Assembly: GCF_021864465.1 (NCBI RefSeq)
Contig: NZ_JAKKUV010000002.1
Location: forward strand, 248,001-312,000
Length of the DNA: 64,000 nt
Direction: 5' to 3'
DNA from: Hyphobacterium sp. SN044
GTDB lineage: Bacteria; Pseudomonadota; Alphaproteobacteria; Caulobacterales; Maricaulaceae
Part shown: positions 1 to 13,721 of the stretch, one piece after another
Layout of the letters: every line of letters starts with the position of its first letter
Numbering within the stretch: position 1 is the stretch's first letter
Program-made: the position numbers and the translations under genes
Notes under the pieces: model-generated
What the model was told of the DNA's origin: nothing
Seen by the model: only the letters and a program-made list of their open reading frames with translations
The model's database searches: none

Positions 1-237
1 GCCGCGCGGGGCGGGGATGTGTTCCTCGACCGTTGCTTCAATCGTGACGATCCGGCCTTCCGGCGCTTCGGTGATCAGCGAGCGCAGGCTGCGATCGATC
101 ACGCCGACCGGCTTGTGGAACAACAGGTCCTTCACGTGCGGTCCCGCCCGCCGCGCGATCAGCGTGGCCATGCGCGGACCGATCCCGGGCAGGGAATCGA
201 CGGTTTTGAAGAGCGGAAAGAGAATCTCCGGGCGCAT
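1..237 (-). CDS. recG: RecG ATP-dependent DNA helicase, N-terminal part
   Basis: The 79 visible codons read as the N-terminus of RecG, the branch-migrating helicase that remodels stalled forks and Holliday junctions. The ATG ends at 237 and the gene runs off the left edge, so only about a tenth of the usual ~700 residues is present. The visible signs are a helix-hairpin-helix-like stretch (LPGIGPRMATLIARR, residues 16-30) followed by an LLFHKP segment typical of the wedge region. The gene is divergent from sdhE, with 63 bases between the two start codons. The helicase motifs lie outside the window, so the call rests on the N-terminal pattern and on the recG/sdhE/mfd arrangement known in alphaproteobacteria. 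Confidence 0.85.
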   Translation of the reverse strand, partial: MRPEILFPLFKTVDSLPGIGPRMATLIARRAGPHVKDLLFHKPVGVIDRSLRSLITEAPEGRIVTIEATVEEHIPAPRG

Positions 238-300
238 GGCTGCACGATGGGGCAGGCGGGCGCTTCACGCCAGCGCCGGGGCGGCCTATATCGCGCCCCC

Positions 301-578
301 ATGACCGATGATCTCACCGTAATGCGCAAGAAGCTGTTGTTCCGCGCGGAACATCGCGGCTTCAAGGAAGCCGATATCGTGATCGGCGGCTTTGTCCGTT
401 CTCGGCTCGAAATGCTCGATCGTGACGGGCTGGACGCGCTCGAACTTCTCCTCAGCGCGCCCGACCAGGAGCTTTACGCCTGGATCATGGAGCGCGAAGC
501 GGTGCCTGCCGAACGCGATGCCTCGCTGATCGCCGACATTCGCCGCTTCGTCGCCGAGGGCGGCGCGAAGCAGCTCTG

Positions 579-579
<1 letters not shown>
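301..579 (+). CDS. sdhE: Succinate dehydrogenase flavinylation/assembly factor SdhE
   Basis: A 92-residue protein of the SdhE (SDHAF2/YgfY) family, which helps covalent attachment of FAD to the flavoprotein subunit of succinate dehydrogenase in the cytoplasm. The family's signature RGxKE is present as RGFKE at residues 19-23, and the helical domain continues through ELYAWIME to the end. I chose the ATG at 301 because it gives the usual family length and puts the signature near residue 20; upstream GTG or ATG codons would add about 94 unrelated residues. The stop overlaps the mfd start (TGATG at 577-581), so the two genes are probably co-transcribed and translationally coupled. Confidence 0.92.
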
Positions 580-4060
<3,481 letters not shown>

Positions 4061-4064
<4 letters not shown>

Positions 4065-5353
4065 ACCGCCTTCGTCTGCGGCAGACCGAGTTGGCGCTGC
4101 GTGCGCTCGATCAGGGCTTCGGCGGTTTCGCCGCCGCGCGCTTCCGAGGTTCCGGTTTCGACCGTCAGGCGGAACGCCTTCAGAGGATCATCACCCTCGA
4201 AGGCCGTGCATTCGGCAATCGCACGGATGCGTTCGGCAACGCTGTCAGCCCCGTCCAGATGGGTGCAGGGCAGGATGGCGGCATAGAGGTCGTTGGCCAT
4301 CGCGACCGGGCAGTCCTCGGCGCGCAAGAGATGCCGGAGCATCGAGGCGAACTGGATTCGCGCCGACCGGATGGCGGCATCGGACTGGGCTTCGGACGGT
4401 GCGCCAAGACGCATCAGGACCAGGCCGGTCGGGCGGTGCGCTTTCTCGCCGGCATTGAGCAGGTCCTGCAGGTGAGCGAGGCCGAAGCGCGCCCTGAACA
4501 GGCCCGAGTCGGCATCGAGCGTCTTCGTGGCGCGGCAGGCATCCAACTGGGCGCGGGCCTTGCGGCGGCGCTGCCGCTCGCTGGCGAGGCGCAGGACACG
4601 CTCGCGAATCTCGGTCTCGTCTGCGTCCCACGGCAAGATGTCGGAGACGCCGCGCGCGAAGGCTTCGTCCGCCTCTTCCTGCCGGTTGCTGCGCGAGAGT
4701 AGCAGGACGGGCGTGTGGTAAAGCCGGGCGTTGCGCCGCATGGCCGAGGAGATGGTGAAGGCCATTTCCTGACGCGTTGTCGCGTTCAGAACCACGGCGT
4801 CGAATGCGCGCTCGTGCAGGTAGTCAAAGGCGGAATAGCTGGAGAAAGCCGCTACCACATCGGCCTCGGCCCGCGAGAGGGCGTGACGCAGGTCAAGAAA
4901 ACGGGTTGTCGCCTCGCCGACGAAGAGCACGGTCGGCCGGCCCGATTCTTCCGCGACCATGAAGTCGTCATGCCCGAAGACCTCCGCTGCTGCACGGCGG
5001 CGGCGGACGATGTCTTCCATCACTTTGAGGCGGACGAGCGCCCGCAGTCGTGACGCGATCTGATTGGCGGCCGCGGGCGGGCGCAGCCAGGCATCAAGTC
5101 CTTCCGGGACATCTGTGCCATCGGCAATCGCCAGACGGGGGACGTTCCGCGAGGGCGAGGCATTGATCTGCTCGATCACCGGCTTGAGCCGGTCGATATC
5201 GCTGTCCACCAGTATGATGGCGTCAAAATTGGTTTTGTTCAGCGCCGCTGCGCTGCCGTCCCAGTCGCGCGTGCGGATGTCGAGGCGCGACAGGCCGGGA
5301 AGCGAAGCTTCGCCGGAACCGTCGAACACCAGAATGTCGAGGATGCGCGCCAA
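4061..5353 (-). CDS. PleD/PopA-like REC-REC-GGDEF protein with degenerate active site
   Basis: The order is a receiver-like domain (about residues 1-110), a second receiver-like domain (about 135-260) and a C-terminal GGDEF fold (about 275-425), as in PleD and PopA. The catalytic GGDEF motif is replaced by ANDLY (residues 353-357), so diguanylate cyclase activity is unlikely. The c-di-GMP-binding I-site RxxD is intact as RAED (344-347), exactly five residues upstream. That combination matches PopA, the Caulobacter c-di-GMP effector that helps deliver CtrA for proteolysis; the functional identity is inference. Neither receiver shows an obvious phospho-acceptor motif. I chose the TTG at 5353 ([12 protein letters not shown]) because it opens the first beta strand; the open frame reaches a GTG at 5398 (445 aa). 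Confidence 0.7.
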
Positions 5354-5568
5354 TCCGACCCCCAATGGAAATGCGCTCGGGACACGGCACAGTGTCACAT
5401 TCGCGCCGAGACGAAAACCGTGTTTGCCCGGTCTCGCGCGATCGAAGCTGAACGGAACCGTTCATCCGCGGTTCAAGACGGTTTTGGCATACCCATCCTC
5501 GAGACCGGCGGAATTTTCGTCCCTCGCACCTCCGCCGCCTCATCGGCACAACGCCGATCAAGCACAAG

Positions 5569-5605
5569 AAGCGCCAGCCACCCCCAATGGCTGGCGCTTC
5601 GCTTT
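5569..5605 (+). terminator. Terminator-like hairpin in the popA-like/yihY intergenic region
   Basis: A perfect 12-bp inverted repeat (arms 5569-5580 and 5588-5599, seven-base loop CCCCCAA) is followed on the + strand by TTCGCTTTTCG. The roughly 285-base gap between the minus-strand PopA-like gene and the plus-strand YihY gene holds no other feature I can support. No + strand gene ends just upstream, so the hairpin could end a short unannotated transcript or act as an attenuator for the downstream gene. The U-run is short, so termination is only moderately supported. Confidence 0.5.
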
Positions 5606-5638
5606 TCGTGTGGCGCCGAATGCGCTAAGCGCAGGGCC

Positions 5639-6532
5639 ATGCATCCCGTCCGCCAGGTTTTCCGTCACGTGCGCCGCCTTTCCGTGCTGTTCGCGCAGCT
5701 TCCGGTCGTCGGCGTGGTATTCCGCGCCATCCGCCGGACTATGGCGCGCGAGGTGATGTTGTTCGCAGGAGGCGTGTCCTTCTTCACGCTGCTGGCGCTG
5801 TTTCCCGCCGTTGCGGCGCTGGCCTCGGTCTATGGCCTCGTCTTCTCGATCGAGGATGCGCAGGATCAGATTGCGCGCCTGGCCGGCGTGCTGCCGCCAT
5901 CGGCACGAAGTTTTGCGACCGATCAGGTCGCCCGGCTCACCGAGACATCGAGTGCCTCTTTGTCGATCCAGGGCCTGATCGCCTTGACGATTTCCTTCTT
6001 CGCGGCGTCGCGCGGCGCCAAGGCGCTGATCGCCGGGCTCAATCAGATTGCGCGGGTGGGGGACCTTCGAAGCATCGTGAAATTCAACCTGCTCGCCATC
6101 GCGGCAGTCATGGCAGGCGGCACGCTTCTGGCGACCGCGAATCTGATCGTTCTGACGATCCCGGTCCTGTTGAGACCCGTCCTGCAATGGCTCGGACTTC
6201 GCGGCCTCGACACCGGCTATCTGTTCAATGAGTGGACGGCCGTCGCTGTGACCATGATCTCCGCGCTTGTCCTGCTCTATCGCTACACGATGCGCCGCGC
6301 CGGAGAGGTCAGCTGGAATGCCTCGGTTTTCGCAGCGCTCACATCAACGCTGATCTGGATGCTGATCTCAGCCGGATTCACCTATTATGTGCAGACCGTC
6401 GTGCATCCGGGCGCCTATGGTTCGCTCGGCGCGCTGATCGTTTTCCTGCTGTGGATCTACTGGGCATCCTATGCCGTTTTCTTCGGCGGGGCGCTGGCGA
6501 TCGAGATTGATCTGAAACGCGAGCACGGCTGA
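5639..6532 (+). CDS. YihY/BrkB (UPF0761) family inner-membrane protein
   Basis: A 297-residue polytopic protein of the YihY/virulence-factor BrkB family; the molecular function of the family is not settled. Six hydrophobic segments can be read, beginning with [20 protein letters not shown] near residue 40 and ending with [20 protein letters not shown] near residue 275. The phrase [17 protein letters not shown] is a family hallmark. I chose the ATG at 5639 because it removes a 73-residue arginine-rich extension that has no family counterpart and would span the hairpin at 5569-5599. The gene stands alone; the CoA-transferase pair follows after 83 bases. Confidence 0.85.
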   Translation: MHPVRQVFRHVRRLSVLFAQLPVVGVVFRAIRRTMAREVMLFAGGVSFFTLLALFPAVAALASVYGLVFSIEDAQDQIARLAGVLPPSARSFATDQVARLTETSSASLSIQGLIALTISFFAASRGAKALIAGLNQIARVGDLRSIVKFNLLAIAAVMAGGTLLATANLIVLTIPVLLRPVLQWLGLRGLDTGYLFNEWTAVAVTMISALVLLYRYTMRRAGEVSWNASVFAALTSTLIWMLISAGFTYYVQTVVHPGAYGSLGALIVFLLWIYWASYAVFFGGALAIEIDLKREHG

Positions 6533-6615
6533 CGCCTGCCTCTGGTTTTCGCAGTGCAACGCGATATAACGCAGCGCAACACTTCCGAACCGCCAATGGG
6601 CCGAAGAGGACGTTC

Positions 6616-7319
6616 ATGAAGAAGATTTATCCCGATGCCGCCGCCGCTCTGGAGGGGCTGTTGTTCGACGGAATGACGATCATGGCCGGCGGGTTCGGTC
6701 TGTGCGGCATTCCGGAAAACGCGATCGAGGCCATCCTCGACTCCGGCGTGAAAGACCTGACGATCATCTCGAACAATTGCGGGGTCGATGGCTTCGGTCT
6801 CGGCAAGCTTCTCGATGCCAAGCGCATCAGGAAGATGCTGTCGTCCTATGTCGGCGAGAACAAGGAATTCGAGCGTCAGTTCCTGTCGGGCGAGCTGGAG
6901 CTGGAATTCAACCCGCAAGGCACGCTGGCCGAGCGCATCCGCGCCGGCGGGGCGGGCATACCGGCCTTTTTCGTGAAGACCGGTGTCGGCACGCTGGTCG
7001 CCGAAGGCAAGGAAGAGCGCGAATTCGGTGGCGAGCGCTACATCATGGAGACGGGACTGACGGCGGACCTGTCGATCGTGAAGGCCTGGAAGGCCGACCC
7101 GCAAGGCAATCTGATCTACCGGAAGACTGCCCGGAACTTCAATCCGATGATGGCAACGGCCGGCAAGGTGACGGTCGCGGAAGTCGAGGAAATCGTCGAG
7201 CTCGGCGATCTCGATCCGGACGCGATCCACACGCCCGGCATTTTCGTGCAACGGGTGGTGAAAGGATCTTTCGAGAAGCGCATCGAACAGCGCACCGTGC
7301 GTCAGAAGGAGAGTGCGTA

Positions 7320-7320
<1 letters not shown>
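6616..7320 (+). CDS. scoA: Succinyl-CoA:3-ketoacid CoA-transferase subunit A
   Basis: Subunit A (234 aa) of the two-subunit 3-oxoacid CoA-transferase, which moves CoA from succinyl-CoA to acetoacetate or another 3-oxoacid so that it can be cleaved by thiolase. The N-terminal half shows the family I signature [18 protein letters not shown] (residues 20-37), and [14 protein letters not shown] follows. Length is normal. The stop (TAA, 7318-7320) shares its last base with the ATG of subunit B, so the two are made together. This is a usual enzyme of ketone-body and polyhydroxybutyrate use, and may also serve 3-oxoadipate-type intermediates; the substrate cannot be fixed from sequence. Confidence 0.93.
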
Positions 7321-7967
<647 letters not shown>

Positions 7968-7993
7968 ACACGTTTTTCAATTTCAATACTGGG

Positions 7994-8025
7994 AGCCGCG
8001 CCGGATCCACCGGCGCGGCTTTTTC
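7994..8025 (+). terminator. Intrinsic terminator of scoAB
   Basis: An 11-bp GC-rich stem (7994-8004 with 8010-8020, five-base loop) is followed by TTTTTC. It lies 27 bases after the scoB stop and upstream of the RND permease gene. The remaining ~120 bases up to 8143 should hold the RND promoter; I see no recognisable operator there. Confidence 0.9.
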
Positions 8026-8142
8026 GTGCCTGGTCGTTCGCCGTGTCACGCCCGCGTGAGCGGCGTGAACCAAGTGTAATCCCGCCGTATGGGTGCGGCG
8101 AGGCGTCGCGCCCCACCAAGACGGTGAGGGAGATCCAAATTC

Positions 8143-11100
8143 ATGTTCCTGACTCGCTTCGCGCTCAAGAATCCCGTGGCGGTGCTGATCGCCGTTCTGT
8201 TGATTGGCGTCGTTGGCGCGATGGCGTTCACGCGCCTACCGCTGCAGCTTTTCCCGGACACGAGCCAGCCTCAGCTCTTCGTGATGACGGGCTGGCGCAG
8301 CGCGTCGCCGCAGGAAATGGAATCGGAAATCGTCGAGCCGATGGAACAGGCCCTGACGGGCATTTCCGGGCTCGAGGAAATGCGGGTGAACATCAATCAG
8401 GGCTTTTCCTTCATCGCCCTGAGCTTCGCCAACGGCACCGATATGGATCAGGCCTATATCGAGGTGATCGGCCGGATGAACCAGCTGCCGCCGATGCCGC
8501 TCGACGCCTTCGGCCCCAACGTGGTCAACGGCGCGGCCGGCGGATCCGGCGACATGCTGATCTACTATTTCATCCAGTTGCTTCCGGATAACCCGAACGA
8601 GGTCGATGATTTCGCCGACTTCGCTTCGAATGTGGTTGTGCCGCGCCTGTCGTCCCTGCCGGGTGTCGCGAATGCCCAGATCAACTGGGGGCTCCGGAAC
8701 CGCGAATTCCAGATCATTCTCGATCCTTACCGGGCCGCGGCGCTCGGCGTGTCGATCCCTGAAATCGCGGCTGCGCTGAACGGCAATCGCGATGTGTCGG
8801 GCGGCGATGCGACGGTGGGCCGGCGGTCCTTCGTTCTGAACTATGAAGGCCAGTATGATCCGCGGGAACTGCGCGATCTCGTCATTGACTGGCGTGATGG
8901 CCGGCCGGTCCGTCTCGGCGATGTGGCTTCGGTCGGGATCGGGCTGGGTGAGCGCCAGGGCTTTGCCTTCCAGAACGGCAATCCAGCGATCGGCATCGCG
9001 GTCAGCCGCCAGAACGGCGCCAATGTGCTGTCGACGCTCGAGGCGGTCCGGGCGGAGGTCGAACGCCTGAATCAGAACGAGGCCGCCGAACTTGGCCTGA
9101 CCCTGCAGCCCTCGTTCGACTCCTCGGTCTTTATCAACCGGGCGATCAACCTGTTGCGCACGAACCTTCTGTTCGGCGTGGTGCTGGCGATCGGCGGGCT
9201 GTGGCTGTTCCTGCGCCGGGCGCGGGCGACGGCCATCATCGCACTGGCGATCCCGATCTGCCTCTTGTCCACACTGATCGTGCTGTTCGTCCTCGGGCGG
9301 TCGCTCAACGTGATCTCGCTCGCCGGGCTCGCCTTCGCGACCGGCATGGTGCTCGACGCCGCGATCGTGGTGATGGAGAACATCGTGCGGAGGCGGGAGG
9401 CGGGTGAACGCCCGGAGACCGCGTCGGCGAACGGGGCCGGGCAGGTATGGGGGGCTCTGTTCGCCTCGACCACGACAACGGTCGCGATCTTCCTGCCGAT
9501 CATCTTCCTTGATGATGCCGAGGGCCAGCTCTTCGCCGATCTGGCGATCACGATCGCGGTCGGCGTCGGACTTTCGATGATTGTCGCGGTAACCATCCTG
9601 CCGGTCGCGGCAGCGAAATGGGTGCGTTCCGGTGGGCTCGAGTCGAAACAGCCGCTGCTGTCGAAACTGGCTGATTTCATCATGTTTGCCAGCGACCGGC
9701 CGGTGCGCCGCTACGGCATGATTGCCGCGCTGGTCTCGGTACCCCTCGGTCTGACCTGGGTGATGCTGCCCAATCTCGACTATCTGCCGCCGGTCCGGCG
9801 CGATGCGATCGATGCCTTCTTCATGCTGCCTCCCGGGTCGGACGGGGAGTGGGTGCGCGAGGAGGTCGTACAGCCGGTCATGGAGCGCCTGGCGCCCTAT
9901 ATGAACGGCGAACGCGAACCGGCGTTGCGCAATTACTATATCGGCGGGCAGGGCGGGAATTTTGCGACGCTCGGCGTGCGCCCGCGCGACATTGCCGATG
10001 TCCGGGAACTGGAGCGGATCGTCCGCGACGAAATCGTGCAGGGCATTCCGGACGTGCAGGCGTTTGCAGCGCGGGGCGAGTTGTTCGGCAATTTCGGCGG
10101 TGGCGGCAATGTTCAGGTGAACATCCAGTCGGCCGAGCCGGGGCCACTGGCGACTGCCGCGCAGGAGGGGATGCGCCTTTTGCGCGAGCGCTTCCCGACG
10201 TCGAACATCAATGCCAATCCATCGCCGCAAGCGACCCAGCCGAGCTATTCGATCATTCCGAATGACCGCCGCATCCAGGAGGTGAACTGGACCCGCGCCG
10301 GTGTCGCCAGCGTCGTCTCGGCGATGGGGGATGGTCTGTTCGTCGGTGAATATTTCGACGGCGACCGGCGGCTGAACATGATCCTCCGGTCCGATGGCTG
10401 GCGATCGGCGCAAGAACTGGAAGGCATGCCCGTCACCACACCGTCCGGCGTCGTCCTGCCGCTCGGGGACCTCGTCGATATCGAGGAAACGCTGACGCCC
10501 TCGGGGCTGCAGCGCCTCGACGGACGGCGCACGATTTCGCTCTTCATGTCGCAGCCTGAAGACATGACGCTGCAGGAGGTGCTCGCCGTCATTCAGAACG
10601 AGATCGAGCCGCAGCTTCGTGCAGCCTTGCCGGCGGACGGGTCGATCACCTATGGCGGCGCGGCGGATGCGCTGAACCGGGCGATCAACACGATGACGCA
10701 AAACTTCCTGTTCGCGCTGTTTATCCTGTTCCTGATCCTTGCCGGCCTGTTCCGGTCGATCCGGGATGCCGGTCTGGTGCTGATCACGATTCCGCTGGCG
10801 ACCGTTGGCGGCGTGGCGGTGCTACGCATCCTCGACATGGTGATGCAGGCGACAACGCACACGCGTCAGCCGCTCGACCTTCTGACGATGATGGGCTTCA
10901 TCATCCTGCTGGGTCTCGTCATCAACAACGCCATTCTGCTGGTCGACCAGACGCGGCAGGGTGAGCGCGAAGGTCTTGGCCGCCGCGAGGCGGTCGACCA
11001 AGCGCTGCGCATGCGGATGCGGCCGATCTTCATGTCGACGCTGACCAGTATTCTGGGCATGACGCCGCTGCTGATCTTTCCCGGCGCGGGCAGCGAGATC

Positions 11101-11238
11101 TATCGCGGCCTCGCCGCGGCGATCGTCGGCGGCATGGCGGTGTCGATGATCTTTACCCTTTTCCTTCTGCCGTCGCTCTTGCGGATCGGTGAAACCCGCG
11201 CGGCGCCCGTCGCCCTCAATCCGCAGCCTGCGGAATAG
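8143..11238 (+). CDS. RND-family efflux permease with altered proton-relay residues
   Basis: An inner-membrane RND permease (1031 aa, normal length) that exports substrates through a trimeric pump using the proton gradient. It shows the usual N-terminal membrane helix (LIAVLLIGVVGAMAFTRLPL), two large periplasmic loops, and the repeated membrane blocks around residues 335-500 and 855-1010. In helix 4 the AcrB pair D407-D408 reads D405-A406 (GMVLDAAIV), and in helix 10 the AcrB K940 position is N928 (VINNAIL). The helix-11 arginine region RMRPIFMST is kept. The adaptor gene follows 10 bases downstream, an adaptor-last order, and no TolC-type gene is nearby. The substrate is unknown. Confidence 0.93.
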   Translation: MFLTRFALKNPVAVLIAVLLIGVVGAMAFTRLPLQLFPDTSQPQLFVMTGWRSASPQEMESEIVEPMEQALTGISGLEEMRVNINQGFSFIALSFANGTDMDQAYIEVIGRMNQLPPMPLDAFGPNVVNGAAGGSGDMLIYYFIQLLPDNPNEVDDFADFASNVVVPRLSSLPGVANAQINWGLRNREFQIILDPYRAAALGVSIPEIAAALNGNRDVSGGDATVGRRSFVLNYEGQYDPRELRDLVIDWRDGRPVRLGDVASVGIGLGERQGFAFQNGNPAIGIAVSRQNGANVLSTLEAVRAEVERLNQNEAAELGLTLQPSFDSSVFINRAINLLRTNLLFGVVLAIGGLWLFLRRARATAIIALAIPICLLSTLIVLFVLGRSLNVISLAGLAFATGMVLDAAIVVMENIVRRREAGERPETASANGAGQVWGALFASTTTTVAIFLPIIFLDDAEGQLFADLAITIAVGVGLSMIVAVTILPVAAAKWVRSGGLESKQPLLSKLADFIMFASDRPVRRYGMIAALVSVPLGLTWVMLPNLDYLPPVRRDAIDAFFMLPPGSDGEWVREEVVQPVMERLAPYMNGEREPALRNYYIGGQGGNFATLGVRPRDIADVRELERIVRDEIVQGIPDVQAFAARGELFGNFGGGGNVQVNIQSAEPGPLATAAQEGMRLLRERFPTSNINANPSPQATQPSYSIIPNDRRIQEVNWTRAGVASVVSAMGDGLFVGEYFDGDRRLNMILRSDGWRSAQELEGMPVTTPSGVVLPLGDLVDIEETLTPSGLQRLDGRRTISLFMSQPEDMTLQEVLAVIQNEIEPQLRAALPADGSITYGGAADALNRAINTMTQNFLFALFILFLILAGLFRSIRDAGLVLITIPLATVGGVAVLRILDMVMQATTHTRQPLDLLTMMGFIILLGLVINNAILLVDQTRQGEREGLGRREAVDQALRMRMRPIFMSTLTSILGMTPLLIFPGAGSEIYRGLAAAIVGGMAVSMIFTLFLLPSLLRIGETRAAPVALNPQPAE

Positions 11239-11248
11239 GAGCCCTTCG

Positions 11249-12334
11249 ATGAAACGCTTTTTCATTCCCCTGGCTGCACTCCTGGCGTTCGCGACGGGTG
11301 GCTTCCAGCAGGCCGGCGGACCGCCGCCAGCGAATGTGCGGGTTGCCACGACCGAGATGCGGCAAATGGCGCGGCAGATCGAAAGCCCGGCCAGTGTCTA
11401 TAGCCGGAATGACGCACAGATCGCATCCGAAGCCTCGGGTCGTGTCGTGGATGTCGCGGAAGCCGGTGACTGGGTCGAGGCCGGCGAGCCGGTCGCGCAG
11501 CTGGACGACCGCATGGCCCGGCTGGCGCTGGACGAGGCGCGGTCGCGCTACGCCCGGACCTCGGAGAATGCCGCCTATCAGGAAGGCGAGCTGGAGCGCT
11601 GGACGCAGCTGGTCGAGAACGGCACGGCGGCGGCCAACCGGCTGCGCGAGGTGCAACTGGCCCGTAATCTGGCGGTTCAGGAGAACACCGAGGCGCGCAG
11701 CGCGGTCGAGCGGGCCCGCCTCGACCTTGACCGGACGCGCGTCCTGGCCCCGTTCAGCGGCCGTGTGACCGAGCGCCTGATCGAGGTCGGCGAGTATGCC
11801 AATCCCGGCGCGCAGATCGTGCGTCTTGTCGATACGCAGCGGATCGAGGCTCGCGCCCAGGTGCCGGTTTCGGTTGCGCCCTATCTCCGCGAAGGTCAGA
11901 CCATCCGGGTCAGCGACGGCACGCATGATGTCGATGCGCCGATCCGGGCGCTGATCCCGGTGGGCGACTCGGTTACCCGGACGTTCGAAGTCCGCATCGA
12001 TCTGTCGGAGTCGCCCTGGCTGATCGGGTCGGCCGTGCGCGCTTCCTTCCCGACCGAAACTCCGGCGACGGTCGTTGCCGTGCCGCAGGACGCCGTGGTG
12101 CTTCGCAATGAGGGCAGCTTCGTATGGGTCGTATCGGACGAGAACACCGCACGCCGCGTGCTCATCCGCAGCGGGGCGCAGGACGGCGACTGGATCGGCG
12201 TGACGGGCGAGATCGAGGCGGGCGACCGGGTCGTCGTCCGCGGCGCGGAAAACCTGCGCGACGGCCAGCGGCTCAACATCCTCGACGATACGGAGAATAC
12301 CGCTTCGAACGCGGCAGCCAGCAACGCCGGGTGA
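11249..12334 (+). CDS. RND periplasmic adaptor (HlyD/MFP family)
   Basis: A 361-residue membrane fusion protein linking the RND permease to an outer-membrane channel. The N-terminus MKRFFIPLAALLAFATGGFQ is a Sec signal with no lipobox cysteine, so it is probably not a lipoprotein. The two lipoyl halves (ASGRVVDVAEAGDWVEAGEP near residue 70 and RVLAPFSGRVTERLIEVGEY near 165) flank a short coiled-coil hairpin, and a beta-barrel domain follows. I chose the ATG at 11249 for the signal peptide; an upstream ATG at 11189 would overlap the permease. The stop abuts that of the convergent sdaA gene with no bases between. Confidence 0.92.
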   Translation: MKRFFIPLAALLAFATGGFQQAGGPPPANVRVATTEMRQMARQIESPASVYSRNDAQIASEASGRVVDVAEAGDWVEAGEPVAQLDDRMARLALDEARSRYARTSENAAYQEGELERWTQLVENGTAAANRLREVQLARNLAVQENTEARSAVERARLDLDRTRVLAPFSGRVTERLIEVGEYANPGAQIVRLVDTQRIEARAQVPVSVAPYLREGQTIRVSDGTHDVDAPIRALIPVGDSVTRTFEVRIDLSESPWLIGSAVRASFPTETPATVVAVPQDAVVLRNEGSFVWVVSDENTARRVLIRSGAQDGDWIGVTGEIEAGDRVVVRGAENLRDGQRLNILDDTENTASNAAASNAG

Positions 12335-13720
12335 TCAGCACATCGGGACGTTGACCGCGAGACCGCCGGTCGAGGTTTCCTTGTACTTGTCCGACATGTC
12401 CTTCGCGACGTCGGCCATAGTGCGGATCACCTGATCAAGCGAGACCTTGTGCTCGCCGTCGCCCTTGAGGGCGAGGCGCGCCGCGTCGATCGCCTTGATG
12501 GCGCCGATGGCGTTGCGTTCGATGCAGGGGATCTGGACAAGGCCCCCGACCGGATCGCAGGTCAGGCCGAGATTATGCTCCATGCCGATCTCGGCGGCGT
12601 TCTCGATCTGGCGGTTGGTTCCGCCGAGTGCGGCGGCGAGGCCACCGGCCGCCATCGAGCAGGCGACGCCCACCTCGCCCTGGCAACCGGCTTCCGCGCC
12701 GGAGATGGAGGCATTCTTCTTGTAGAGCGCGCCGATCGCGGCGGCCGTCAGGAAGAATCGCAGCATGGCGTCCGGGTCGTCGTCGCGGCGATGATGCCGG
12801 TCGAAATAGCGTGCGACGGCGGGAATGATACCGGCCGCTCCATTGGTGGGCGCGGTGACGACGCGCCCGCCAGCGGCGTTCTCCTCGTTCACCGCCATGG
12901 CCCAGAGATTGATCCAGTCCATTGCGGTGAGGGGATCGATTTCGGCTTTTTCCGGATGGTCCAGCAGGTCGCGATGGATGGAGGGGGCGCGGCGGCGGAC
13001 ATTTAGGCCGCCGGGCAAGGTGCCGGTTTCGCGCAAGCCCCGGTCAATGCAGGTTTCCATGGCGCGCCAGATCCGGTTCACGCCGTCGCGGATTTCCTGC
13101 TCGTCGCGGAACGCCGTTTCGTTCGCCATCATCAGGGCGGGGATGGTCAGGCCATAGCGGTCGCACTGGGCGAGCAATTCATCGCCCGTGTCGAAGGGGA
13201 AGGGTTCGCCCTCGTGATCGCCGGAGACGGCTGAATTACGGCCGGCTTCGGCTTCGTCGATCACAAAGCCGCCGCCGATCGAATACCAGATTTCCTCGCG
13301 CAACACGTTGCCGTCGGCGTCGAGCGCGCGGAATTTCATCCCGTTCGAATGGAAGGGCAGGCGCGTTTCACCCTTCATCTTCACGTCGGTCGCCGGATCA
13401 AGCGAAACCACTTTCTTTCCCAGAAGCTTGATACGCTTTTCCTTGCGCGCTGCGTGAAGGCGATTCTCGGCGTCGTCAGGGTCCAGCGTGTCGGGTTTCG
13501 CGCCTTCAAGGCCGAGAATGACCGCCTTGTCGGTGCCGTGGCCCGGTCCGGTCAGGGCCAGAGAGCCATAGAGTTCGGCCTGGACCGTATCGACGGCGTC
13601 GATGCCATGTTCCTCGTCGACCCGGACGAGGAAGGAACGCGCGGCGACCATCGGGCCGACCGTGTGCGAGCTGGACGGGCCGATGCCGATCTTGAAGAGG
13701 TCGAAGACGCCGAAATGCAT
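12335..13720 (-). CDS. sdaA: L-serine ammonia-lyase (iron-sulfur type)
   Basis: A single-chain L-serine dehydratase (461 aa) that deaminates L-serine to pyruvate and ammonia using a [4Fe-4S] cluster. The N-terminal beta domain starts with the family signature [16 protein letters not shown] (residues 9-24), and the C-terminal alpha domain carries the cluster cysteines in [15 protein letters not shown] and [14 protein letters not shown]. Length is normal. The start is one base downstream of the stop of a stand-alone Lrp-type ligand-binding domain gene, so the pair forms one transcription unit. It is convergent with the RND adaptor gene. Confidence 0.96.
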   Translation of the reverse strand: MHFGVFDLFKIGIGPSSSHTVGPMVAARSFLVRVDEEHGIDAVDTVQAELYGSLALTGPGHGTDKAVILGLEGAKPDTLDPDDAENRLHAARKEKRIKLLGKKVVSLDPATDVKMKGETRLPFHSNGMKFRALDADGNVLREEIWYSIGGGFVIDEAEAGRNSAVSGDHEGEPFPFDTGDELLAQCDRYGLTIPALMMANETAFRDEQEIRDGVNRIWRAMETCIDRGLRETGTLPGGLNVRRRAPSIHRDLLDHPEKAEIDPLTAMDWINLWAMAVNEENAAGGRVVTAPTNGAAGIIPAVARYFDRHHRRDDDPDAMLRFFLTAAAIGALYKKNASISGAEAGCQGEVGVACSMAAGGLAAALGGTNRQIENAAEIGMEHNLGLTCDPVGGLVQIPCIERNAIGAIKAIDAARLALKGDGEHKVSLDQVIRTMADVAKDMSDKYKETSTGGLAVNVPMC

Positions 13721-13721
13721 G

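Noticed and set aside
8236-10701. Long minus-strand open frame (821 codons) opposite the RND permease
   Set aside because: Composition is Arg/Gln/His-rich without domains, and it mirrors the codon periodicity of the permease gene; it is an antisense shadow.
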